Shown: positions 1 to 8,165 of the stretch, piece after piece
How positions within the stretch are numbered: position 1 is the stretch's first letter
Layout of the letters: every line of letters starts with the position of its first letter
Source: VMCP01 sp964415065
GTDB taxonomy: Bacteria > Bacteroidota > Bacteroidia > NS11-12g > UBA955
NCBI GenBank assembly: GCA_964415065.1
Contig: CAYPYX010000014.1
Span: forward strand, 1 to 47,951
Direction of reading: 5' to 3'
Length of the DNA stretch: 47,951 nucleotides
Notes under the pieces: generated by a model
Seen by the model: the letters and a program-made list of their open reading frames with translations, nothing else
Databases searched by the model: none
What the model was told of the DNA's origin: nothing
Made by a program: the position numbers and the translations under genes

Positions 1-7
1 ATAGAAT

Positions 8-283
8 ATGTCTGTTAACATTAAGCCATTGGCTGACCGAGTTCTGATAGAGCCGGTAGCCGCTGAACAAACCACTGCTTCTGGTATCATTATCCCTGAC
101 ACTGCTAAAGAAAAGCCGCAGAAGGGCAAAGTTATCGCTGTAGGAAATGGAAAAGCGGATGAGCCCATGACCGTTAAAGTTGGGGATACCGTTTTGTACG
201 GAAAATATGCTGGAACTGAAATCAGCGTTGAAGGAAAAGACTATTTGATTATGCGTGAAAACGACATTTTAGCAATTATCTAA
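8..283 (+). CDS. groES: Co-chaperonin GroES (Hsp10)
   Basis: This is the heptameric lid of the GroEL folding chamber in the cytoplasm. The 91-residue length is normal for the family. The N-terminus carries the usual NIKPLADRV core strand and residues 24-31 (TASGIIIP) form the mobile loop that docks on GroEL. The ATG at 8 gives the standard Bacteroidota N-terminus MSVNIKPLADRV, so the gene is complete although it begins at the window edge. groEL follows after 32 bases in the same orientation, the classic bicistronic operon. Any heat-shock promoter or CIRCE operator lies upstream of the window. Confidence 0.98.
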   Translation: MSVNIKPLADRVLIEPVAAEQTTASGIIIPDTAKEKPQKGKVIAVGNGKADEPMTVKVGDTVLYGKYAGTEISVEGKDYLIMRENDILAII

Positions 284-315
284 TTTTCGTAAATCGATTA
301 AAAAAAGAAAAAATT

Positions 316-1953
316 ATGGCAAAAAATATTGATTTTAACATTTCTGCTCGCGATGGCCTGAAAAGAGGTGTTGATGCATTAGCAAACGCAGTTAAAGTTA
401 CCTTGGGTCCTAAAGGACGTAACGTAGTAATTGATAAAAAATTCGGTGCTCCACATGTTACAAAAGACGGTGTGAGCGTTGCAAAAGAAATCGAATTGAG
501 AGATCCAGTTGAAAACATGGGTGCTCAAATGTTGAAGGAAGTTGCTAGTAAAACTGCTGATATCGCTGGTGATGGTACTACCACTGCAACAGTTTTGGCT
601 CAAGCAATTGTAACTGCTGGTTTGAAAAACGTAGCTGCTGGAGCAAATCCTATGGATTTGAAACGCGGTATCGAAAAAGCGGTTAAAGCAGCAGTTGTTA
701 AATTGAACGAAATGGCTCACCCCGTTGGTGATGACAATAGCAAAATAGAACAAGTTGCTACCATTTCTGCAAACAACGACCACAACATTGGTAGTTTGAT
801 TGCAGCAGCTATGAAAAAAGTAGGTAAAGATGGTGTAATTACAGTTGAAGAAGCAAAAGGCACTGAAACTACAGTGGATGTAGTGGAAGGTATGCAGTTT
901 GATCGCGGTTATTTGAGCGCTTATTTCGTAACCAATACCGACAAAATGGAAGCTGATCTCGACAATGCTTTCATCTTGATTTACGACAAAAAAATCAGCA
1001 CCATGAAGGACTTACTTCCCGTGTTGGAAAAAGTAGTTCAAACAGGAAAACCATTGGTTATCATTGCTGAAGATATTGAAGGTGAAGCTCTTGCTACATT
1101 GGTTGTAAATAGAATTCGCGGTTCACTCAAAATTGCTGCAGTAAAAGCACCTGGATTCGGCGATAGAAGAAAAGAAATGTTGCAAGACATTGCTATCTTG
1201 ACTGGCGGAACCGTTATTTCTGAAGAACAAGGCAGAAAATTGGATGACGCTACTTTAGCTGACTTAGGAACTGCTGAAAAAATTACCATCGATAAAGACA
1301 ACACTACAATTGTTAACGGTGCTGGATCTAAAGAAGCGATTGAAGCTCGTATCAACCAAATTAAAGTACAAATTGAAAACACAACCAGCGATTACGACCG
1401 CGAAAAATTACAAGAGCGTTTGGCTAAGTTAGCTGGTGGTGTAGCTGTGTTGTATATTGGTGCTGCTACCGAAGTAGAAATGAAAGAGAAAAAAGACCGT
1501 GTTGATGATGCATTACACGCAACTCGTGCTGCAGTTGAAGAAGGAATTGTACCTGGTGGTGGAGTAAGCTTTATCCGTGCAATTGCTGCTTTGGATGGTA
1601 TGAAAGGTGAAAACGAAGATGAAACTACAGGTATTGCGATCGTTCGTCGTGCTTTAGAAGAACCTTTGCGCCAAATCGTTGCCAATGCAGGTGGCGAAGG
1701 AAGTATTGTTGTTCAAAAAGTAATGGAAAGCAAAGATGATTTCGGTTACAATGCACGTACTGATCAATACGAAAACTTAATTTCTGCTGGTGTTATCGAT
1801 CCTAAGAAAGTGTCACGCGTTGCTTTGGAAAACGCTGCTTCTATCGGTGGAATGATTTTAACTACAGAATGTGTAATTAGTGATATCAAGGAAGAGGAAA
1901 AAGGACATTCTCACGGAATGGACGGAATGGGTGGAATGGGCGGCATGATGTAA
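316..1953 (+). CDS. groEL: Chaperonin GroEL (Hsp60)
   Basis: This is the 60-kDa subunit of the double-ring ATP-dependent chaperonin. The 545-residue length is standard. Visible signatures are the ATP-binding VTLGPKGRNVVIDK near residue 30, DGTTTATVLAQ near residue 87, and the equatorial AAVEEGIVPGGG near residue 405. The C-terminus is the flexible Gly-Met tail (GMDGMGGMGGMM) that lines the cavity. It is co-transcribed with groES, and a strong intrinsic terminator follows at 2089-2118. Confidence 0.99.
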   Translation: MAKNIDFNISARDGLKRGVDALANAVKVTLGPKGRNVVIDKKFGAPHVTKDGVSVAKEIELRDPVENMGAQMLKEVASKTADIAGDGTTTATVLAQAIVTAGLKNVAAGANPMDLKRGIEKAVKAAVVKLNEMAHPVGDDNSKIEQVATISANNDHNIGSLIAAAMKKVGKDGVITVEEAKGTETTVDVVEGMQFDRGYLSAYFVTNTDKMEADLDNAFILIYDKKISTMKDLLPVLEKVVQTGKPLVIIAEDIEGEALATLVVNRIRGSLKIAAVKAPGFGDRRKEMLQDIAILTGGTVISEEQGRKLDDATLADLGTAEKITIDKDNTTIVNGAGSKEAIEARINQIKVQIENTTSDYDREKLQERLAKLAGGVAVLYIGAATEVEMKEKKDRVDDALHATRAAVEEGIVPGGGVSFIRAIAALDGMKGENEDETTGIAIVRRALEEPLRQIVANAGGEGSIVVQKVMESKDDFGYNARTDQYENLISAGVIDPKKVSRVALENAASIGGMILTTECVISDIKEEEKGHSHGMDGMGGMGGMM

Positions 1954-2088
1954 TCTCTAAGGGAGAAACAACATCCTTTCATTCTGAAAATCCATAAATC
2001 CAATCTCGTTCACGAACCTATTCTTGAATAATCCGAATTCAATGGGTTTAGACAAAATGAACTTGATTCTGATTCCAATTTATAGAAA

Positions 2089-2118
2089 GAGTCGCCCCCT
2101 TGGGCGACTCTTTTTTTT
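2089..2118 (+). terminator. Intrinsic terminator of groES-groEL
   Basis: A perfect 9-bp stem GAGTCGCCC (2089-2097) / GGGCGACTC (2102-2110) with a CCTT loop is followed by eight T residues (2111-2118). It is preceded by an A-rich tract that could extend the stem. It lies about 135 bases after the groEL stop and ends 30 bases before ruvX, insulating the two units. Confidence 0.93.
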
Positions 2119-2136
2119 AATCGCGTTCAATTCGCG

Positions 2137-2144
2137 TATCTTTG
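2137..2144 (+). promoter_or_regulatory. Bacteroidota -7 promoter element of ruvX
   Basis: TATCTTTG matches the TAnnTTTG consensus read by the Bacteroidota housekeeping sigma factor. Only 4 nt separate it from the ruvX ATG, so transcription should begin at or next to the start codon. I see no clear TTG -33 box at 17-23 nt spacing. Confidence 0.7.
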
Positions 2145-2148
2145 CAGT

Positions 2149-2562
2149 ATGTCGCGAATATTAGGAGTTGATTTCGGTCTAAAACGCATTGGATTAGCCG
2201 TTACCGATCCATTAAAAATGTTTGCTCAGCCGCTTGAAACGATTCAAGCAACCACTTTTCCTGACTGGTTAAAAAAATACACTACGTCTGAATCTTTAGA
2301 ATGTATTGTTGTTGGCATGCCTGTTAACCTTACCGGAGAAGATACTGATGCCACTCAATATGTCAAACAATTTATTGAATGGCTCAATAACAACTATCCT
2401 CAAATACCTGTGGAAACCATCGATGAGCGCTTCTCAAGCCACGACGCACAGCAACAGCTGCACACCATGGGATTGAAAAAAAATCAACGAAAAGAAAAAG
2501 GCGTGCTCGATACCGTTTCGGCCACACTGATACTCCAAACCTACTTACAAAAAATAGCATGA
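2149..2562 (+). CDS. ruvX: RuvX/YqgF RNase H-fold nuclease
   Basis: This belongs to the YqgF/RuvX family, whose members are Holliday-junction resolvase-like nucleases linked to maturation of the 16S rRNA 5' end. The 137-residue length is typical. The RNase H-fold first strand with catalytic Asp is visible as GVDFGLKRIGLAVTDP (residues 6-21), together with VVGMPVNLTG and TIDERFSS. The ATG overlaps nothing and follows a promoter element by 4 nt. Its stop overlaps the def start (ATGA at 2559-2562), so the two are translationally coupled. Confidence 0.93.
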   Translation: MSRILGVDFGLKRIGLAVTDPLKMFAQPLETIQATTFPDWLKKYTTSESLECIVVGMPVNLTGEDTDATQYVKQFIEWLNNNYPQIPVETIDERFSSHDAQQQLHTMGLKKNQRKEKGVLDTVSATLILQTYLQKIA

Positions 2563-3110
2563 TATTGCCCGTTTACGCATATGGCCAACCTGTCCTGAGA
2601 AAAAAAGGAAAAGAAATTGATGCCCAGTATCCAGAATTGAAAAAACTTATTGCCGACATGTTTGAAACCATGTACGAATCCAACGGCATTGGTTTAGCTG
2701 CTCCTCAAATTGGAAGAGACATCCGACTTTTCATAGTAGATGGATCCGAGATTGATGATATTCAACCCGAAGGATTCAAAGAAGTTTTCATCAATGCAAC
2801 AATTATTGAAGAATTTGGAGAAGAATGGGAATTTGAAGAAGGTTGCTTAAGCATCCCAGATGTGCGAGCAAACGTGAAACGAAAAGGCGAGTTAACCATT
2901 CACTATTTCGATGAAAACTTCCAAGAGCACACTAAAACTTTTGGAGGGATGGCAGCCCGAATTATTCAACATGAGTACGACCATATCGAAGGTATATTAT
3001 TTACCGATCGAATCCCGCCATTGAAAAGAACCATGTTAAAACGCAGATTGGAATCCATTTCCAAAGGACGCACCAATGCGCATTATAAAATGAAGTTTGC
3101 ACACCGTTAA
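2559..3110 (+). CDS. def: Peptide deformylase
   Basis: This enzyme removes the N-formyl group from nascent polypeptides. All three metal and catalytic motifs are present: GIGLAAPQIG at residues 43-52, EGCLSIP at 94-100 (Cys96 a metal ligand) and HEYDHIEG at 138-145 (His138 and His142 metal ligands, Glu139 catalytic). The length of 183 residues is normal. It overlaps the ruvX stop codon by 4 bases and is probably co-transcribed with ruvX and possibly with the UbiA-family gene 42 bases downstream. Confidence 0.98.
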   Translation: MILPVYAYGQPVLRKKGKEIDAQYPELKKLIADMFETMYESNGIGLAAPQIGRDIRLFIVDGSEIDDIQPEGFKEVFINATIIEEFGEEWEFEEGCLSIPDVRANVKRKGELTIHYFDENFQEHTKTFGGMAARIIQHEYDHIEGILFTDRIPPLKRTMLKRRLESISKGRTNAHYKMKFAHR

Positions 3111-3152
3111 AAAACGAGTGTCTAACTCATTAATTTACCTATATTTACGCCG

Positions 3153-4010
3153 ATGAAATACTATTTCGGTATAGTTCGTCCCATTAATCTCCTTTTAACA
3201 GCATTTACTCAAGTGCTGTTTTATTTGTCATCTTCACGAATTCACCACGGATTGGCATGGTACGATTGGTCGAACATCCGAATTCCTGAAGCAATTACAA
3301 CTACATTAGCTTCTATTTTTGTAGCCGCAGGTGGATATGTAATAAACGATGTTTTTGATATAGAAACGGACGCGATAAATCGTCCTCATAAACGAATTGC
3401 TGCACGTCATATTTCATTAAAAACCGCACGCATTTATTATATTGTTCTAACCGCCATTGGTATTTTATTGGGATTTTTTACCGGTTTGGGGATGGGAATT
3501 CTGTGCATAGTTATAGCTGTGCTTTTGTATTTTTACAGCAGTGACTTTAAAGGTGAATATATCATGGGCAATTTATTGGTTTCATTGATCGCTGGAATGG
3601 TGGTATATATCGCATCTAGAGGTGTTTATCAAGTCAGCAAAGCATATTTTGCAGAATTCGCAAGTATCGCATTTTTTGTCACTTTTGCTCGAGAAATCAT
3701 TAAAGATGTGGAGGATATTGAAGGAGATAAAGCTCAAGAATTTGAAACTTTTGCTATTCAGAGTGGAGAGAAAAAATCGAAGATCCTGGCCATTTTTTTC
3801 CTCATTCTGACCATAGCCACCCTCATAATGGTAGGTATCTTTGCTCAACAAGCCATTTTTTGGGCGTTTTTAGGCATTATTATCCTACCCTTGGTATCAT
3901 TTATCATCATCAAGATCATTAAAGCATCCACAAAGAAGGATTATCGCAATGTATCCCATTGGCTAAAACTTTCGATGTTCTTGGGATTATTGTCTTGCTT
4001 GATTAGCTAA
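3153..4010 (+). CDS. UbiA-family prenyltransferase (GGGP synthase-like)
   Basis: This is a polytopic membrane prenyltransferase of 285 residues. Both Asp-rich, Mg-pyrophosphate-binding motifs of the UbiA superfamily are visible: NDVFDIETD (residues 65-73) followed by NRPHKR, and DVEDIEGD (185-192). Hydrophobic helices fill the rest. Bacteroidota homologues are usually annotated as geranylgeranylglycerol-phosphate geranylgeranyltransferase, but the lipid acceptor cannot be read from sequence. MenA and UbiA are alternatives and fit less well. It is the last gene of the ruvX-def group and faces the convergent DUF3109 gene. Confidence 0.85.
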   Translation: MKYYFGIVRPINLLLTAFTQVLFYLSSSRIHHGLAWYDWSNIRIPEAITTTLASIFVAAGGYVINDVFDIETDAINRPHKRIAARHISLKTARIYYIVLTAIGILLGFFTGLGMGILCIVIAVLLYFYSSDFKGEYIMGNLLVSLIAGMVVYIASRGVYQVSKAYFAEFASIAFFVTFAREIIKDVEDIEGDKAQEFETFAIQSGEKKSKILAIFFLILTIATLIMVGIFAQQAIFWAFLGIIILPLVSFIIIKIIKASTKKDYRNVSHWLKLSMFLGLLSCLIS

Positions 4011-4202
4011 AGCCTTTACCAAATAACTCAGCCTAACAATAAACTTACGGTCAATTAGATTATTTCAAGTCTATTTGAAAACCGCACCGAATATTTCTCA
4101 AAGCATCTGACAGCAATGTACTCCACATGGTAAACGCACCGCCCTTCTTAAAACTACATTGAGCTTGAATGGCTATTCAATAGCCCACAACTTATTATTA
4201 TT

Positions 4203-4784
4203 TCATGAATTTTGTGCACTCCAATCTACTGCAACTTGTTCAAGTTCTTGGTACCACTCCTCACCCATCTTGCGAATCAAGGGTTCTTTTAAAAATCGAA
4301 AAACGGGCACCTTCAAATCATCACCTGCTTTACAGGCATCGGAACATATTTCCCACTTGTGATAATTTAGTGCAACATGGCTACCGTACTTCTTGGCTCG
4401 AATAGGATATAAATGACAACTTATTGGTTTTTTAAATGTAATCTCCCCTTTATTATATGCCTGTTCAATAGTGCATTTTGCAATTCCTTTTTCATCGTAA
4501 TTAACAAAAACACATTCACCTGTGTCTTCACATTGGGTAACCAACTCTCCATCCCTTGGATCTCTAGCAAAAAAAGAGGTTTCTTCAATAAGTTTTAATG
4601 CAGATTCACGCATATAAGGTTTCACCTTTTCCATTACTTCTTCAATTGAATTTAATTCCTCATGAAGTAAGGGTGCACCGGCATCACCTTGAACACAGCA
4701 AGCCCCTTTACATTTATCCAACTGACAAACGAATTTTTTTTCGAGGATATCCTCCGAGAGCAATGCATTGCCAACTATGATCAT
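4203..4784 (-). CDS. DUF3109 family cysteine-rich protein
   Basis: This is a 193-residue protein of the DUF3109 family, common and uncharacterised in Bacteroidota. It contains ten cysteines. The first four are in the pattern C-x4-C-x3-CC (Cys20, 25, 29, 30; CQLDKCKGACC), and six more follow in the middle of the protein, including CEDTGEC and ISCHLYPIR. The spacing suggests a zinc or iron-sulfur site like that of YkgJ-type proteins, which is inference. It lies 38 bases after purE and is probably the third gene of the pssA-purE unit. The 192 bases between it and the UbiA-family gene contain nothing I can recognise. Confidence 0.85.
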   Translation of the reverse strand: MIIVGNALLSEDILEKKFVCQLDKCKGACCVQGDAGAPLLHEELNSIEEVMEKVKPYMRESALKLIEETSFFARDPRDGELVTQCEDTGECVFVNYDEKGIAKCTIEQAYNKGEITFKKPISCHLYPIRAKKYGSHVALNYHKWEICSDACKAGDDLKVPVFRFLKEPLIRKMGEEWYQELEQVAVDWSAQNS

Positions 4785-4822
4785 CTTTTGAAATCGTTTA
4801 TTGGATATTACTAATCCTTAAA

Positions 4823-5335
4823 TTAATCTTCTCCCAAATATTTGGCATGACCAATGGACTCTAGACGCTCGGCTTTTTCCAATACTTCTGATTCCATTTG
4901 CTTTTTATAATCAATTACCTTTTGAGCTAAGGCGGAATTGGAAATTCCCAATATTTGAGCTGCTAATATCCCGGCATTTTTAGCTCCGTTGATCGCTACT
5001 GTTGCAACGGGAACACCAGGAGGCATTTGCACGATGCTGTACAAACTATCAATTCCACTCATGTTGCTTGATTTCACAGGGACACCTATTACTGGCAGAT
5101 GAGTTAAAGCCGCCACCATACCAGGCAGATGAGCAGCTCCTCCGGCTCCTGCAATAATTACAGAAACTCCGTTTTCTGGAGCATATTTAGCATATTCATA
5201 CATTCGATCAGGTGTACGATGAGCAGAAACAACCGTAACTTCTGTTTCAACACCCAAAGCAGAAAGAATTTCCGCTGCATCTTTCATAACGGGTAGATCG
5301 CTATCCGACCCCATAATTATACCAACTTTACTCAT
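4823..5335 (-). CDS. purE: N5-carboxyaminoimidazole ribonucleotide mutase PurE
   Basis: This catalyses the N5-CAIR to CAIR rearrangement of purine biosynthesis. It has 170 residues with the class I PurE signatures GSDSDLPVM (residues 9-17), SAHRTPDRM (near 37-45, with the catalytic His) and GAGGAAHLPGM (near 63-73). The ATG overlaps the 3' end of pssA by 8 bases, indicating translational coupling. No purK is in the window. Confidence 0.98.
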   Translation of the reverse strand: MSKVGIIMGSDSDLPVMKDAAEILSALGVETEVTVVSAHRTPDRMYEYAKYAPENGVSVIIAGAGGAAHLPGMVAALTHLPVIGVPVKSSNMSGIDSLYSIVQMPPGVPVATVAINGAKNAGILAAQILGISNSALAQKVIDYKKQMESEVLEKAERLESIGHAKYLGED

Positions 5336-6104
5336 TGTTTTTTCTATTTACGATTGCAAATGATACTTGTGAAATAATGATGTATATTATGTAAAATATG
5401 GGCAATGCATAGCGATAATTCACTACAAATAATCCCAATAACACAATTAACAAACCAATACGATATACATTCAACCCGTCTTCCTTATTGAATTTGAATG
5501 ATAACATATCTAAATCAGATATCATCAAATAAGATGACAATAAAGGCATATACAGCATCACATAGAAGTTGGTTAATACTTTATAAAAACCCCAATCCGA
5601 ATTTGTTTGAATCTGAGAGTAGCTTAATCCTTCAGCTGAAATACCATCAAAAAGAAGCACCCATGAAGCCAATGCCAATCCCGTTATTGGAGTAGGAATT
5701 CCTTTAAAATTTACTTTTTGATCCGTGGAAATATTAAACTTTGCCAAACGATAAGCCGCTGCTAAAGGGATTAATAACCACACATATTGATTAATGCAGA
5801 ATCCTGTTGGAGGACAAGCACCGGTCATATCCATGAACTTTTTCCAGATAAGCCCAGGCAAAACTCCAAAAGTAACCAAATCCGCTAGACTGTCTAATTG
5901 CTTACCCATTTCACCATCCACTTTCAGTAATCGAGCAGTAAATCCATCGAAGAAATCCAGAATACCTGCAATTCCCATAAGAATCAAAGCATAAATTAGA
6001 CTTTCTGAACCCGTATATGGATTATAATTCACGAGAAAATTAATTCCCAGCAATCCACATGCTAGATTTCCAAGGGTAAGTAAATTGGGTATTTCCCTAA
6101 ACAT
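5328..6104 (-). CDS. pssA: CDP-diacylglycerol-serine O-phosphatidyltransferase
   Basis: This membrane enzyme makes phosphatidylserine, the precursor of phosphatidylethanolamine. It has 258 residues and several transmembrane helices. The CDP-alcohol phosphotransferase signature DGx2ARx8Gx3Dx3D is intact in the N-terminal third (DGFTAR, then G, D and D at the proper spacing). The Asn-Leu-Leu-Thr-Leu-Gly N-terminus is typical of PssA. A TAnnTTTG element lies 4 nt upstream of the ATG, so the pssA-purE-DUF3109 unit probably starts here as a leaderless mRNA. Confidence 0.96.
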   Translation of the reverse strand: MFREIPNLLTLGNLACGLLGINFLVNYNPYTGSESLIYALILMGIAGILDFFDGFTARLLKVDGEMGKQLDSLADLVTFGVLPGLIWKKFMDMTGACPPTGFCINQYVWLLIPLAAAYRLAKFNISTDQKVNFKGIPTPITGLALASWVLLFDGISAEGLSYSQIQTNSDWGFYKVLTNFYVMLYMPLLSSYLMISDLDMLSFKFNKEDGLNVYRIGLLIVLLGLFVVNYRYALPIFYIIYIIISQVSFAIVNRKNNE

Positions 6105-6108
6105 CTCG

Positions 6109-6116
6109 CAAAGTTA
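6109..6116 (-). promoter_or_regulatory. Bacteroidota -7 promoter element of pssA
   Basis: On the minus strand TAACTTTG fits TAnnTTTG and is followed by exactly 4 nt and the pssA ATG. This is the same geometry as ruvX, recR, the DUF4293 gene and tsaB. No clear TTG box is visible at the expected spacing. Confidence 0.7.
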
Positions 6117-6127
6117 TTCAATAAAGT

Positions 6128-8128
6128 TTAATCGCGAATTCTAAAATTCAGATTGAAGGATGCTCCCCAGCCATTAAATCCAGAATTCTTGCCCAAATCG
6201 GTATAAAGAATTTGTGAATGATCAAAATAATAGGCTCCATTCCAAAGATTATTGGATGTCCGAACCCGTATTCCCAAGTTTACCACTTTGTTTATGTGAT
6301 AATTTACTTGGAGTCTGCCTCCAGCCGTCCAAGTTGAGTTTTGCACTACCGCTCGTTGATCAAAACGGGTATTAAAGAAGTCATTCGACTTAGGTTCAAA
6401 GGCTAATTGTTGTTCTTGGTAGGCAAGTTCAGCACCTAATTGAATATCCCAGTGATCAAAATTCATCCGATATCCAATAAATGAACCCAAGTTCCAAGCT
6501 CTGTGATAAACACTACCTGTGGTATCATCTAATAACATTCCTCCGTATGTGGGAACCAACGCTGCGGTATTCGGTGTATAGCTTCCGAATAAAGTGTAAA
6601 TAAAGTTTCTATTTTGGAAGCCCAATTCGTGTTGTATTCTCCATTTGGATGGATCCGACATAACTTTTCCTGAGGCCAAAAAATGCGCATTTAACTGTCC
6701 GTAATCCAATTCCGTATATTCTACTCCCAATGGCATTAAAACAAAATCCCAACGGTTACTTCTACTCACATAATTGGGTTCTTCAAACTCTCCTTTGATT
6801 TCTTCTAAATCGCTGTCCTTGGAATGATTTACCATAACAAAACGAAATTTGGTTTTTAGTAATTTTAATTGACTTTCAGAATCATTCAGATCATAAAGTA
6901 ATACTTTTTCACTCACCACTTTTTTTAAAGCCTTCACTTCTTTGTTCAATGCTTCATATTCAACATATTTATCGGTAGATATATCTTCTTCTTTGTTGCT
7001 GTAAAAGATACCAATAGACACAATTGCATTACTGTCACTTTTAAAATGTCGTTCATTCAATCGGTTTACCACCGAATGATAATCGTACCAACCGCAATCT
7101 TTATCCGAAAGTGAATACACAATATGACATCTTCCGAACTGACCAAAAAACTTTTCCTGAGGATACTGATTCAATAATTTTGAGAGATTTCTAAACATAT
7201 TCTCCTCTCTCCATGCATGCTGCAATGCTGAATTGTCCAGTTGATTCCAAGTATTGCAATCATCTATATCTCTAAATAAGGTCAAAAACTCTTTATAATC
7301 TGATCCTAACCATTGCTTATAGAATTCTTGCTTGGATTTTACACTTTTGATAAAATCAATTAATGCAACATCTGTATATCCCTCCACAGGAGCTGCTACT
7401 GTAGCAGCTACGGAATCCATAATTTCTTCATAGATAGACTTAGATCCCGATAAATAGGACTTAGTACCCGACAAACGAGTAAACTGACTTTCCCAATTAC
7501 TCCAACGATTATCAAAACTGTTTTGTACATATTGATTGAAATTGTATACGTCCTGCAAAATTTCTATCGGAATAGTCTTACCCGACTTTTTGGACCACGA
7601 TTTCAAAAACTCATGCATCCGATCGGCAGATAAATCTTCAAATCGTTCTACATCCACACCATAAATTTTTATACGGTCTTCAGGCTTTAATTTTTGATTC
7701 CAATCATGCAGCAAATAGAAGATTTTCATATACCTTGGGGAAGATACACTTTGCAAATACCGCAATGCTTGAGAGTCATTATCACAAATAAAGCGCTGCA
7801 TATAATGAGCTCTGCTTGGACTCATTTCAATGATATAATTGCGATAACCTGCATTTTCATATAAAGCTCGCATCATAGTGTATTCCATAAGGGAATTAAA
7901 TGCCACTTGATAATGGTTTTCACCAGTTAACACAATTCGAGCATTCCGCGCTTCCGGGAAAATTTCATTTAACGCCTCATTGTTTGTATAATCTTCCGAA
8001 TTCAAGCTAAAAATATGAGCCTTGGGTATAACTTGAGCTTTCATGGAAACAAACATCCCTGATATCCCCAAAAACAATAAAAGATAATTTTTCAATGATT
8101 TATTTGTACTAATTCTGTTTGCTTTCAT
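6128..8128 (-). CDS. EreA/ChaN-like domain fused to a C-terminal outer-membrane barrel
   Basis: This large secreted protein has 666 residues from the ATG at 8128. That start gives a basic N-terminus and a signal peptide ending near SMKAQ; an upstream in-frame ATG at 8155 is the alternative. Residues of about 55-400 resemble the erythromycin-esterase/ChaN superfamily: a GENH motif at 69-72 after a beta strand, a conserved Glu at 101 (IIEMSPS), YGVDVE near 156-161 and a late FGQFGRCH. The substrate is unknown and macrolide hydrolysis should not be assumed. The last 200 or so residues alternate aromatic and polar residues and end in FNLNFRIRD, which looks like an outer-membrane beta barrel. It lies about 37 bases after the gap-split outer-membrane gene, probably in one operon with it. 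Confidence 0.65.
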   Translation of the reverse strand: MKANRISTNKSLKNYLLLFLGISGMFVSMKAQVIPKAHIFSLNSEDYTNNEALNEIFPEARNARIVLTGENHYQVAFNSLMEYTMMRALYENAGYRNYIIEMSPSRAHYMQRFICDNDSQALRYLQSVSSPRYMKIFYLLHDWNQKLKPEDRIKIYGVDVERFEDLSADRMHEFLKSWSKKSGKTIPIEILQDVYNFNQYVQNSFDNRWSNWESQFTRLSGTKSYLSGSKSIYEEIMDSVAATVAAPVEGYTDVALIDFIKSVKSKQEFYKQWLGSDYKEFLTLFRDIDDCNTWNQLDNSALQHAWREENMFRNLSKLLNQYPQEKFFGQFGRCHIVYSLSDKDCGWYDYHSVVNRLNERHFKSDSNAIVSIGIFYSNKEEDISTDKYVEYEALNKEVKALKKVVSEKVLLYDLNDSESQLKLLKTKFRFVMVNHSKDSDLEEIKGEFEEPNYVSRSNRWDFVLMPLGVEYTELDYGQLNAHFLASGKVMSDPSKWRIQHELGFQNRNFIYTLFGSYTPNTAALVPTYGGMLLDDTTGSVYHRAWNLGSFIGYRMNFDHWDIQLGAELAYQEQQLAFEPKSNDFFNTRFDQRAVVQNSTWTAGGRLQVNYHINKVVNLGIRVRTSNNLWNGAYYFDHSQILYTDLGKNSGFNGWGASFNLNFRIRD

Positions 8129-8165
8129 GCGAATGTAAATAAGATTTAATGTCATAGTGTGACGA

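Noticed and set aside
6128..8128. Macrolide resistance by erythromycin esterase
   Set aside because: The resemblance is to the wider EreA/ChaN superfamily, the GENH motif differs from the GExxH spacing I recall for true esterases, and the barrel fusion is unlike resistance enzymes.
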